This document shows positions 43,088 to 50,887 of a stretch of 64,000 nt of DNA, piece after piece (the first letter of the stretch is position 1; the number at the start of each line of letters is the position of its first letter). Source of the stretch: an uncultured Collinsella sp. Its GTDB lineage: Bacteria; Actinomycetota; Coriobacteriia; Coriobacteriales; Coriobacteriaceae. The notes beneath the pieces are model-generated. The model had not been told where the DNA came from, did no database searches, and saw only the letters and a program-made list of their open reading frames with translations. A program made the position numbers and the translations under genes. Location: contig UQHW01000002.1 in the NCBI GenBank assembly GCA_900540935.1, positions 49,498-113,497 on the forward strand, read 5' to 3'.

Positions 43088-43154
43088 AGTTGCGGTGGAA
43101 TACGGTCTGTTTTGGCTGTTTATGGGCCAGTTTAGTCCGTATTTCACCGCAACT
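43088..43154. repeat. Dispersed palindrome, family TTGCGGTGGAATA, copy 2
   Basis: The 18-bp arms 43088-43105 and 43137-43154 differ at one wobble position; the loop is 31 bases. It lies between the M18 peptidase stop and the yaaA start, both on the minus strand. Confidence 0.85.
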
Positions 43155-43167
43155 GATGAAGGGTTGG

Positions 43168-44565
43168 TTAGGCTCGCTCGATGAAGGCCTTGTAACCGCG
43201 ATATGCCTCGTAGATGTCGGCCTTGTTGGCGACCTCCCACAGGGCGTGCATGGACAGGACGGCAACGCCGGAGTCGATGACGTTCATGCCATACTTGGCC
43301 ATGATGTAGGCAATGGTGCCGCCACCGCCCGCGTTGACGCGACCGAGCTCACAGGTCTGGAAGTCCACGCCGGCCTCGTCCATGATGTCGCGGACGAGGG
43401 CCACGTACTCGGCATCGGCGTCGTTGGAACCGCCCTTGCCGCGGCTGCCCGTGTACTTGTTAAAGCACAGGCCACGACCCATAAAGGCGGCGTTCTTCGT
43501 CTCGAACTTGCCGGCATAGCCCGGGTCGAAACCGGCGGACACGTCGGAGGAGAGCATGCGGCTGCGGGCGAGCGCGCGGCGCAGGGCCAGCGGGCTATCC
43601 TCGCCGGCGAGCGTCATGATCTCGGCGACGGTGTTCTCGAAGAAGCGACTCGTCATGCCGGTGGCACCCACGGAACCGATCTCCTCCTTGTCGACGATGA
43701 GCGTGATGCTCGTGCGCTCCACGTTGGTGACGTTGATCTGGGCGAGCATGGAGGGGTAGGCACAGACGCGGTCGTCATGGCCATAGCCCAGAATCATGGA
43801 GCGGTCGAGGCCCATGTCGCGGGCGGGGCCGGCGGGCACGACCTCGATCTCGGCGGAGAGGAAGTCCTCCTCCTCGACGTCGTACTGCTCCTTGAGGATA
43901 TCCAGGAACATCTGCTTGACGGGCTCCTTGGGGGCGTCCTTGTCGTCCTCGTCAAACTTGACGGGACGGCCGCCCACGATCACGTCGAGGATCTCGGCGT
44001 CGACGGCGTCCTTGGCGGGCTTGGACATCTGCTCGCTCGAGAGATGGATCAGCAGGTCGGAGATGGTAAAGACCGGATCGTCCGCCTTGTCGCCGATATT
44101 GATGTCGACGGTGGTACCGTCCTTTTTGCAGATGACGCCCACGAGTGCGAGCGGGGAGGCTACCCAGTGGTAGCTCTTGACGCCGCCGTAGTAGTGCGTG
44201 TCGAGATAAGCCATGTCGCCGGCCTCGAAGGCGGGGTTCTGCTTAAGGTCCAGGCGCGGCGAGTCCACGTGCGCGCCCAGGATGTTAAAGCCCTGCTCGA
44301 GCGGGGCGGTGCCCAGATTGACGAGCATAAGGTCCTTGCCGTGGTTAGCGGCATACACCTTGTCGCCTGCCTTAAGCTCGCGGCCTGCGGCGATTACGGT
44401 CTCCAGGTCGACGTATCCCGCCTCCTCGGCCATCTTGATGCCGGCCTTGACGCACAGGCGCTCGGTCTTGTTCTCACTCAAAAACTGCTTATAGCCGCGG
44501 CAAAGCTCCTCGAGCTCCTCGATTTGCTGTGGCGTGTACTTTTTCCATGCGCAGGGACGCTCCAT
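43168..44565 (-). CDS. M18 family zinc aminopeptidase
   Basis: 465 residues, a cytoplasmic dinuclear zinc aminopeptidase (aspartyl-aminopeptidase family). The metal-binding GAHVDSPRLDLK, the catalytic and metal region DKEEIGSVGATGM and the late SMHALWEVANKADIYEAYRG are intact. ATG 44565 has AAAGGAG nine bases upstream. Removes N-terminal residues from peptides; the exact specificity is not readable from the sequence. It is divergent from polA. Confidence 0.93.
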   Translation of the reverse strand: MERPCAWKKYTPQQIEELEELCRGYKQFLSENKTERLCVKAGIKMAEEAGYVDLETVIAAGRELKAGDKVYAANHGKDLMLVNLGTAPLEQGFNILGAHVDSPRLDLKQNPAFEAGDMAYLDTHYYGGVKSYHWVASPLALVGVICKKDGTTVDINIGDKADDPVFTISDLLIHLSSEQMSKPAKDAVDAEILDVIVGGRPVKFDEDDKDAPKEPVKQMFLDILKEQYDVEEEDFLSAEIEVVPAGPARDMGLDRSMILGYGHDDRVCAYPSMLAQINVTNVERTSITLIVDKEEIGSVGATGMTSRFFENTVAEIMTLAGEDSPLALRRALARSRMLSSDVSAGFDPGYAGKFETKNAAFMGRGLCFNKYTGSRGKGGSNDADAEYVALVRDIMDEAGVDFQTCELGRVNAGGGGTIAYIMAKYGMNVIDSGVAVLSMHALWEVANKADIYEAYRGYKAFIERA

Positions 44566-44731
44566 GACGCAGGCTCCTTTCGGATCGATCGTGCTGGTTG
44601 ATGTACCGTGAGCCATCGTATCACGCGCGGGCTCACGGTGGCGGGGGAGCTTGATGTGAGGTGGCCGCGGGGCGGGGAGCGTGTAAACTGGAGTGAGCAA
44701 ACCGTGCCCAGCCCAAAGCGAGGTATTCAAT

Positions 44732-47482
44732 ATGTCTGACAAGCGCCGCACCTTTGCCGTTATCGACGGCAACTCGCTCATGCATCGCGCCTTCCACGCC
44801 GTGCCGCCGACCATGAACGCGCCGGACGGTCGCCCCACCAACGCGATCTTTGGCTTTCTGAACATGTTTCTCAAGATGATCGATGCCTTTAACCCCGACG
44901 GCGTCGTCGTGGCGTTTGACAAGGGTAAACCGCGCGTGCGCATGGAGATGCTGCCGCAGTATAAGGCGCAACGCCCGCCCATGGACCCCGATCTGCATGC
45001 GCAGTTCCCTATGATTAAGGAGCTGCTCGCCGCGCTCAACGTGCCGATTCTGCAGTCCGAGGGCTGGGAAGGCGATGACATCCTGGGAACCATGGCGCGC
45101 CTGGGTGAAGAGGCCGGCTGCGACATGCTACTGGTGACCGGCGACCGCGACATGTATCAACTCGTGACCGAGCACGTCAACGTGGTCTCGACCCGCAAGG
45201 GCCTGTCCGACGTGGCGATTATGACGCCCGAGAGCGTGGACGACCTGTATCACGGCATTACGCCGGCGCTCGTGCCCGATTTTTACGGTCTAAAGGGCGA
45301 TACGTCCGACAACATCCCCGGTGTACCGGGCATCGGTCCCAAAAAGGCGAGTGCGCTCATTGCGAAGTACGGTAGCCTGGACGAAGTCATCGCGCATGCC
45401 GATGAGGTCAAGGGCAAGATGGGCGAGAACCTGCGTGCGCACATCGACGATGCGCTGCTGAGCCGCAAGGTTGCGACAATTCGCACCGATGCGCCCGTCG
45501 AGCTCGACTTTGAGGCGACGTCCTTCCCGGCGTTTTCTGCCGATGAGGTTTCCGCGGCGCTGGGTACGCTTGGTATCACCGCCATGCAGAACCGTTTCTT
45601 GGCGCTGATCGGCGGCGAGGGCGGGGCTGCTGCCGCTGCTAGAACGTTTGAGATGCCCACGATTGAGCGCACCGCTGCCGGCGATGCCGAGGCGCTTGCT
45701 GACGTGGCGTCCGAGGTTTCGCGTGCGATCGAGGCGGGCGAGTGGGTCGCCACCGTGGTGGACGATGACAAGGAAGAGGGCGCGCTCTTTGGACTGACGC
45801 GCACGCTGTGGTTGGCGACGTCCAAGGGCCTCTTCGCGCTCGAGGAGGGCGACAGCTGCGCGGCGGCTGAGGTTGAGGGCTTCAACTTCGTCCACGGCGT
45901 GATTGCTGGCGTGCTCGCGCGTCTGTTTATGGAGGGTCGCGTGGCGAGCCCGGATATGAAGGTGCTGTTGCACGAGCTTTCGCCCATCGATTCTTCTGAG
46001 CCCGAGCTCATGGATCCGCTCGCTGCCGATTCCACGCGCATCTTCGATACCGTGGTTGCCGCCTACCTGCTGGATTCCGACCGCTCCGAGTTCGATGAGG
46101 CGTATCTGGCCGATACCTACCTGCAGATGTCGCTGCCTGCGGCACGCGGCGCAGAGGGTGCCGGTGAGGACGCTCCTGCGCCCGTCGCTCGCACGGCGGC
46201 CTTGACGCTGGCGCTCGTGGCGCCGTTGCGCGAGTGCATGGCCCGTGAGAATGCCGCCAACGTGTTCGATGGCATCGAGATGCCGCTCGTTCCGGTACTT
46301 GCCAAGATGGAGCGCGCGGGCATGCTCGTGGACCCCGACCGCCTGCGCAATCTGTCCGAGGGCCTGGCGACCCAGATTGCCGAGGTCGAGCGCAGCATTC
46401 GCGACCTGGCGGGTGACGAGACCTTTAATATTGGCAGTCCCATGCAGCTGTCGCACGTGCTGTTTGACGTTATGGGGCTTCCGACCAAGGGCCTCAAAAA
46501 GACTAAGCGCGGCTATTATTCGACCAACGCCAAGGTGTTGAGCGACCTCGCCCGCGACCACGAGATCGTGCGCCTGATTTTGGACTGGCGTGAGAAGTCC
46601 AAGATTAAGTCGACCTATCTGGACACGCTAGGTCCGTTGCGCCGTGGTGACGGTCGAGTGCACACCACGTACAACCAGACCATCACCGCGACGGGGCGTC
46701 TGTCCTCGAGCGACCCGAACCTGCAGAACATTCCGACGCGCTCGGAGCTGGGGCGTACCGTCAAGACGGCGTTCTCGGCGGGCGAGGGCAGCGTCTTTTT
46801 GGCGGTGGACTACTCGCAGATCGAGCTGCGTCTGCTGGCGCATCTTTCGGGTGACGAGCACCTGGTGCGCGCCTTTAACAAGGGCGAGGACTTCCACGCC
46901 GAGACGGCCGCGCGTGTGTTTGGCGTTCCCGTGTCCGAGGTAACGCCCGATTTGCGTAGCCGCGCCAAGGCCGTGAACTTTGGCATCGTGTACGGCCAGC
47001 AGGCCTACGGTCTGTCGCAGTCGCTGCATATCTCGATGGCCGAGGCGCGCGACATGATCGACCGCTACTACGAGGCCTATCCGGGCGTGCGCACGTTCCT
47101 CGACAACGTGGTGGCGCGTGCTAAGCAGACGGGCTACGCCGAGACCATGTACGGCCGCAGACGCCATATTCCCGAGCTCAAGGCCAAAAATCCGCAGCTT
47201 CGCGGCTTTGGCGAACGCACGGCCATGAACCACCCCATGCAGGGCACCGCAGCAGACATCATCAAGATCGCTATGGCCCGCGTAAGCCGCCGCCTGGAAG
47301 AAGAGGGCTTTGCCGCCCACATGATTCTGCAGGTACACGACGAACTGGACTTTGAGTGCCCCGTCGACGAAGTCGAGCGCCTAACCGCCATGGTCCGCGA
47401 CGTCATGGAGCACGTAGTAGACCTCCGCGTACCGTTGATCGCCGAAGCCAGCACCGGTATAACCTGGGCCGACGCAAAATAA
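44732..47482 (+). CDS. polA: DNA polymerase I
   Basis: Repair and Okazaki-fragment polymerase, 916 residues. The N-terminal 5' nuclease domain (about 1-290) has VIDGNSLMHRAF, GDRDMYQL and the GIGPKKASALI helix-hairpin-helix. The middle exonuclease-like domain (about 305-500) lacks the DxE motif (VVDDDKEEG at the expected site), so proofreading is probably lost. Polymerase motif A is DYSQIELRLLAHLSGD, motif B RAKAVNFGIVYGQQAYG and motif C QVHDELDFE. The start is ATG 44732 behind GCGAGG. Confidence 0.97.
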   Translation: MSDKRRTFAVIDGNSLMHRAFHAVPPTMNAPDGRPTNAIFGFLNMFLKMIDAFNPDGVVVAFDKGKPRVRMEMLPQYKAQRPPMDPDLHAQFPMIKELLAALNVPILQSEGWEGDDILGTMARLGEEAGCDMLLVTGDRDMYQLVTEHVNVVSTRKGLSDVAIMTPESVDDLYHGITPALVPDFYGLKGDTSDNIPGVPGIGPKKASALIAKYGSLDEVIAHADEVKGKMGENLRAHIDDALLSRKVATIRTDAPVELDFEATSFPAFSADEVSAALGTLGITAMQNRFLALIGGEGGAAAAARTFEMPTIERTAAGDAEALADVASEVSRAIEAGEWVATVVDDDKEEGALFGLTRTLWLATSKGLFALEEGDSCAAAEVEGFNFVHGVIAGVLARLFMEGRVASPDMKVLLHELSPIDSSEPELMDPLAADSTRIFDTVVAAYLLDSDRSEFDEAYLADTYLQMSLPAARGAEGAGEDAPAPVARTAALTLALVAPLRECMARENAANVFDGIEMPLVPVLAKMERAGMLVDPDRLRNLSEGLATQIAEVERSIRDLAGDETFNIGSPMQLSHVLFDVMGLPTKGLKKTKRGYYSTNAKVLSDLARDHEIVRLILDWREKSKIKSTYLDTLGPLRRGDGRVHTTYNQTITATGRLSSSDPNLQNIPTRSELGRTVKTAFSAGEGSVFLAVDYSQIELRLLAHLSGDEHLVRAFNKGEDFHAETAARVFGVPVSEVTPDLRSRAKAVNFGIVYGQQAYGLSQSLHISMAEARDMIDRYYEAYPGVRTFLDNVVARAKQTGYAETMYGRRRHIPELKAKNPQLRGFGERTAMNHPMQGTAADIIKIAMARVSRRLEEEGFAAHMILQVHDELDFECPVDEVERLTAMVRDVMEHVVDLRVPLIAEASTGITWADAK

Positions 47483-47516
47483 AGACGCACCAACAACCCC
47501 AAAGTAACCAAAAGCA

Positions 47517-47550
47517 GAAGGGGGCTCCTTGCCAACAAGGAGCCCCCTTC
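47517..47550 (+). terminator. Strong hairpin after polA
   Basis: Perfect 15-bp arms (47517-47531 with 47536-47550), a CCAA loop, and a short, weakly T-rich tail. A further 8-bp hairpin lies at 47580-47600. Confidence 0.75.
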
Positions 47551-47617
47551 ATTCCAAATAATTCAGCCAAGTATCTAGGCGCCAAGACGCCATCTTGGCG
47601 GCAGGTAAGTAAACCTA

Positions 47618-47746
47618 GGGCCTGGCCGGGCGGCACGGGTTAACTTTTCGTAGATTCCGCACGCAAAGAAAGCCACTTAATGTGGCTTTCGTCTTGCGCA
47701 GGACCTGACCGAGCGAAAAGTTATCCCGTGCCGCCCGGCCAGGCCC
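47618..47746. repeat. Very long composite inverted repeat (33-bp arms)
   Basis: The outer arms 47618-47650 and 47714-47746 match at 32 of 33 positions (ends GGGCCTGGCC, inner ends ACTTTTCG/CGAAAAGT). Inside is a second perfect 9-bp stem (47668-47676 with 47682-47690, GAAAGCCAC/GTGGCTTTC). It lies between convergent polA and the HAD gene. Far larger than a terminator. Confidence 0.88.
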
Positions 47747-47756
47747 GATGGGACGG

Positions 47757-48584
47757 CTACCGAGCCGCCAAGATAGCGTCGATGAGCGTCAGTACGCCCC
47801 CGTCGTTGTTACTCGGAATGCGCCACTTAGCATGCGCGTTCATATGCTCCTCGGCGTTGTCCACGATAAAGCTGTGGCCGACGCGCTCCAGCATGGGGAT
47901 GTCGTTGTAGGTGTCGCCCACGGCAGCGGCATCGGCAATATCAATGCCCAGGTGCTCGCACAGATGCGCGACGCCGGCGCCCTTGTCAACGCCCAGGTTC
48001 ATAAAATCGATCCACTCGCGCCCGGCGTTGGTGACGTAGAGCTTGTCCGAGAACTCGGGGCTATAGGTCTCGCGGAAAGCGGGCTCGGCGTCGTAGCCGG
48101 GGAAGAAGACCGAAATCTTGTTGGACTCGAAATCAATGCCCTCAAAGCTGTCGACGTAGTTGATTGTGTTGTAGTAGACGCTGATCTCGTCGTGGTACTG
48201 ATGGTCGCGGGCAAGCACGTAGAACTCGTCGAAGCAGCACAGGACGGGGACAGCGCGAGGATCCTCCGAGGCACGGCTCAAGACCTGCTGATACAGCTCC
48301 ACGTCAATATTGCTCTTATAGATATAGCTGCCGCGATAGATCACGCACGCTCCGTTGTCGGGACAAAAGGCGAGGCGGTTCTTGATGCCCTCGAACATCT
48401 CCTCGAGCTTGGGGGCTGGACGTCCGCTAGCGGGGCAGAACACGATGCCAGCCTCGGCGAGCTTGTCCAGGCGCTCATCAAGACCCTGAGGTAGCACGCG
48501 CTCGTCGGTGAGAAGCGTCTTGTCCATATCAACGGCGAGAATCTTAATGTTTCCAATATTGGCGTCCGATTCGTAAGTTTGCAT
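47757..48584 (-). CDS. Cof-type HAD-family phosphatase
   Basis: 275 residues of HAD-IIB fold. Motif I is LAVDMDKTLLT with both catalytic Asp residues; motif IV is near DIADAAAVGDTYNDIPMLE. The cap lies at about 90-190. Such enzymes dephosphorylate sugar phosphates, flavin or PLP, and the substrate cannot be told. AAAGG precedes ATG 48584. It is the last gene before the argG leader region, in divergent orientation. Confidence 0.9.
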   Translation of the reverse strand: MQTYESDANIGNIKILAVDMDKTLLTDERVLPQGLDERLDKLAEAGIVFCPASGRPAPKLEEMFEGIKNRLAFCPDNGACVIYRGSYIYKSNIDVELYQQVLSRASEDPRAVPVLCCFDEFYVLARDHQYHDEISVYYNTINYVDSFEGIDFESNKISVFFPGYDAEPAFRETYSPEFSDKLYVTNAGREWIDFMNLGVDKGAGVAHLCEHLGIDIADAAAVGDTYNDIPMLERVGHSFIVDNAEEHMNAHAKWRIPSNNDGGVLTLIDAILAAR

Positions 48585-48727
48585 AAAAGCGAGCCTTTCG
48601 TTTCGAAATTGTTTCAGATGTTATAACCATCAACTCGTAGTCAGGCGTATTTTCGCAGGAACGCAGCGTATTTGCACTGCATTTCACAAACTAATGAAAA
48701 AACTTTTCAGAAATTTGAATTTGTCGC

Positions 48728-48755
48728 TTGTGCTGCGGACACTTTAGTGTAATAT
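48728..48755 (+). promoter_or_regulatory. Promoter of the argG leader transcript
   Basis: TTGTGC (48728-48733), a 16-base spacer and TAATAT (48750-48755), about 100 bases before the leader ORF. Confidence 0.5.
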
Positions 48756-48858
48756 AGCGACCATCGAAAACGGAGACGGCAAAAGAGCCGCTTACCGAGA
48801 AAAAGGTACCGTTTACGATATTTGAATTGCGCTCGGCGATAGGTGAAAGGAGAGGCAG

Positions 48859-48933
48859 ATGCAGTTCGTAAAGATCATCACTACTGCAGACAATGCCATC
48901 CGACGCCAGCGCGCAATTTCCCGACGACGATAA
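48859..48933 (+). CDS. Arginine-rich leader peptide ahead of argG
   Basis: A 24-codon ORF, too short for normal gene calling. AAAGGAGAGG lies three bases before ATG 48859, an excellent ribosome site. The peptide starts MQFVKIITTADNAI and ends RRQRAISRRR, with six arginines in the last ten residues: CGA CGC, one CGC, then CGA CGA CGA before TAA. CGA is uncommon in the neighbouring genes. The gene next downstream is argG. By analogy with trp, his and ilv leaders its translation should report charged tRNA-Arg. No homologue was searched for; the role is inferred. Confidence 0.75.
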   Translation: MQFVKIITTADNAIRRQRAISRRR

Positions 48934-48997
48934 CAATCGTCTCTGTTCGCATGGGGCGAATTGCCTCAACAGAGTCATTTTGAGGTCGTTGGGTTTT
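48926..48997 (+). promoter_or_regulatory. Candidate arginine attenuator (three mutually exclusive stems)
   Basis: Stem 1:2 is GACGAT-AACA-ATCGTC (48926-48941), covering the last two Arg codons and the stop. Stem 2:3 pairs CTCTGTT (48941-48947) with AACAGAG (48968-48974). Stem 3:4 pairs CCTCAA (48964-48969) with TTGAGG (48980-48985), followed after eight bases by TTTT (48994-48997). Each stem shares bases with the next. The last stem is short for a terminator, so translational control or a terminator further on (AGCAC...GTGCTGATTTTT near 49000-49055) is possible. Confidence 0.55.
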
Positions 48998-49138
48998 AGC
49001 ACGACATTGCTGCATGTTTCTAGGGCATGTATGTGCTGATTTTTGCTATTTAACCTGATATTGCACGGTATATGACCTTGAAATGACTTGCAACTGACCG
49101 ATGTTCTAACTAGCTACCAAGGGCGAAAGGAAACAGCC

Positions 49139-50365
49139 ATGAGCAAGGAAAAAGTCATTCTCGCATATTCCGGTGGTCTTGATACATCCGTATGTGTCAA
49201 GTGGCTCCAGGACGAAAAGAATCTCGATGTCGTTTGTGTCTGCGGCAATGTGGGCCAGGAGGAGACCGGTCTGGACGCCAAGAAGCAGAAGGCGCTTGAC
49301 CTGGGCGTTCTGGATTGCCAGGTGCTCGACCTGCGCGACGAGTTCTCCGATGAGTTCCTGACTAAGGCCATCGCCGCAAACTCCATGTACGAGAACAAGT
49401 ACCCGCTGCTCTCCGCCCTGTCTCGCCCGCTGCTCGCCAAGAAGCTTGTCGAGGTCGCTCACGAGTTTGGCGCGACCTACGTCGCCCACGGCTGCACCGG
49501 CAAGGGCAACGACCAGGTCCGCTTCGAGGCTGCCGTCAAGGCCCTCGACCCCGAGCTTAAAGTTATCGCCCCGGTTCGCGAGTGGGACTTGAAGTGCCGT
49601 CCCGACGAGGTCGCCTATGCCCACGCCCACAACGTGCCGGTTCCCGAGGGTGCCAACGACAACCCTTACTCCATCGACGACAACCTGTGGGGTCGTGCTA
49701 TTGAGTGCGGCCACCTGGAGGATCCCTGGAACGAGCCGCTCGACGACGCCTGGGTTATGACCAAGAACCCCGAAGACACGCCGGACACCCCGACCTACAC
49801 CGAGATTGAGTTTGAGGCGGGCAAGCCCGTCGCCGTCGACGGCAAGAAGATGAAGCTCTCCGAGATCGTCATCGCCCTCAACAAGATTTCGGGCGACAAC
49901 GGCTTTGGCCGTCTCGACCTTGTTGAGGATCGTCTGGTGGGCCTCAAGAGCCGCGAATGCTATGAGGTTCCCGGAGCCCTGACGCTCATCACTGCCCACA
50001 AGGCACTCGAGGACATTTGCGTCGAGGGTGACTTGCTCAAGACCAAGATTAAGCTTGAGCAGGATTGGGCCACCGCCGTGTACAACGGCCAGTGGTACAG
50101 CCCGCTCAAGAACGCGCTCGACGCCTTTATGGCCGACACCCAGAAGTTCGTGACCGGCACCGTTCGCCTGAAGTTCTTTAAGGGCAACTGCCATGTCGTC
50201 GGCCGCAAGAGCCCCTTCAGCCTCTACGACTACGGTCTGGCTACCTACGACCGCGACACCACGTTTGACGAGAAGGCCAGCGCCGGCTTTATCGAGATCG
50301 ACACGCTGTCGCTCAAGACGTGGGCCAAGGTCCAGGGTCCCAGCTCTGCTGCCGCTCAGGCTTAA
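49139..50365 (+). CDS. argG: Argininosuccinate synthase
   Basis: Condenses citrulline and aspartate with ATP to argininosuccinate. 408 residues. The ATP pyrophosphatase P-loop is ILAYSGGLDTSV at the N-terminus, the family stretches AHGCTGKGNDQVRFE and the substrate-binding SPFSLYDYGLATYD near the C-terminus are intact. ATG 49139 has AAAGGA nine bases before; the upstream frame from 49088 has none. The 205-base gap from the leader ORF holds the proposed attenuator. argH follows after 520 bases. Confidence 0.97.
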   Translation: MSKEKVILAYSGGLDTSVCVKWLQDEKNLDVVCVCGNVGQEETGLDAKKQKALDLGVLDCQVLDLRDEFSDEFLTKAIAANSMYENKYPLLSALSRPLLAKKLVEVAHEFGATYVAHGCTGKGNDQVRFEAAVKALDPELKVIAPVREWDLKCRPDEVAYAHAHNVPVPEGANDNPYSIDDNLWGRAIECGHLEDPWNEPLDDAWVMTKNPEDTPDTPTYTEIEFEAGKPVAVDGKKMKLSEIVIALNKISGDNGFGRLDLVEDRLVGLKSRECYEVPGALTLITAHKALEDICVEGDLLKTKIKLEQDWATAVYNGQWYSPLKNALDAFMADTQKFVTGTVRLKFFKGNCHVVGRKSPFSLYDYGLATYDRDTTFDEKASAGFIEIDTLSLKTWAKVQGPSSAAAQA

Positions 50366-50518
50366 GTCTTCCTTCCCTTGGTATCCGCGCGGCCCATCCG
50401 CGTGATACAAAACGGGCGCACGGGGTCCCTACCTTTCGTTATGCTTGCTGACACTTCTTAACATCGGTGGCCCCTACGTTCCGCCCGCATATATGACGCC
50501 GCGCTTGCGGCTGAGTCC

Positions 50519-50548
50519 GAGCCCCGCCGGGGTTGTCCGGCGGGGCTC
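50519..50548 (+). terminator. Terminator after argG
   Basis: A perfect 12-bp stem (50519-50530 with 50537-50548), a 6-base loop, then CTTCT. It suggests argG and argH are not one simple transcript. Confidence 0.75.
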
Positions 50549-50598
50549 CTTCTATCAATTTGGCGGCTCTGCGCCTATATATATGAGGAGTATCCATT

Positions 50599-50769
50599 AT
50601 GTTCAATGCTATTGCGCATGCTTTACTTGCCCTCGCGCCCGAGCTCGATACTGTAAACGTCGAGGACGTCCCTATGAGCCTGAAGGCTTGGATTGACGGT
50701 TCGCAGGGCAACATCCGGAGGGAGACGTTGGGTGCCAAGTGCATGGTGCGTCACTTCTTTGCAAATTAG
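50599..50769 (+). CDS. 56-residue hypothetical protein between argG and argH
   Basis: A short ORF with GAGGAG eight bases before ATG 50599 and an AT-rich tract (TATATATATG) just upstream. The product begins MFNAIAHALLALAPELDTVN and ends GAKCMVRHFFAN. It has no membrane segment, net charge near neutral, and resembles no family I know. A CCCC/GGGG hairpin flanked by ACAT/ATGT follows at 50772-50799. It lies between the argG terminator and argH, so it may be a small protein or a leader for argH. Coding is supported by the ribosome site only. Confidence 0.55.
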   Translation: MFNAIAHALLALAPELDTVNVEDVPMSLKAWIDGSQGNIRRETLGAKCMVRHFFAN

Positions 50770-50887
50770 CTACATGGCCCCGCATGCAGTGGGGAATGTG
50801 CAAAACTAGCGGTTGGTAAATCGCTTTAGCGACAGGGCACATTGCTTTGGGCGCTTCGTTTGGTATTTGATGAAAGGGGACGATCCC

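Noticed and set aside
43068..43265. N-terminal extension of yaaA
   Set aside because: It would cross a dispersed palindrome and the 3' end of the M18 gene, and the known family begins at the internal Met with a good ribosome site.
44566..45153. N-terminal extension of the M18 peptidase
   Set aside because: It is antisense to polA and the family N-terminus is at 44565.
48691..49002. 103-residue minus-strand ORF in the argG leader
   Set aside because: No ribosome site; it is antisense to the leader ORF and the promoter, and shows no recognisable family.
48600..49138. T-box riboswitch before argG
   Set aside because: The conserved T-box sequence with GGTGGNACCGCG is absent; the short Arg-rich ORF is the better explanation.
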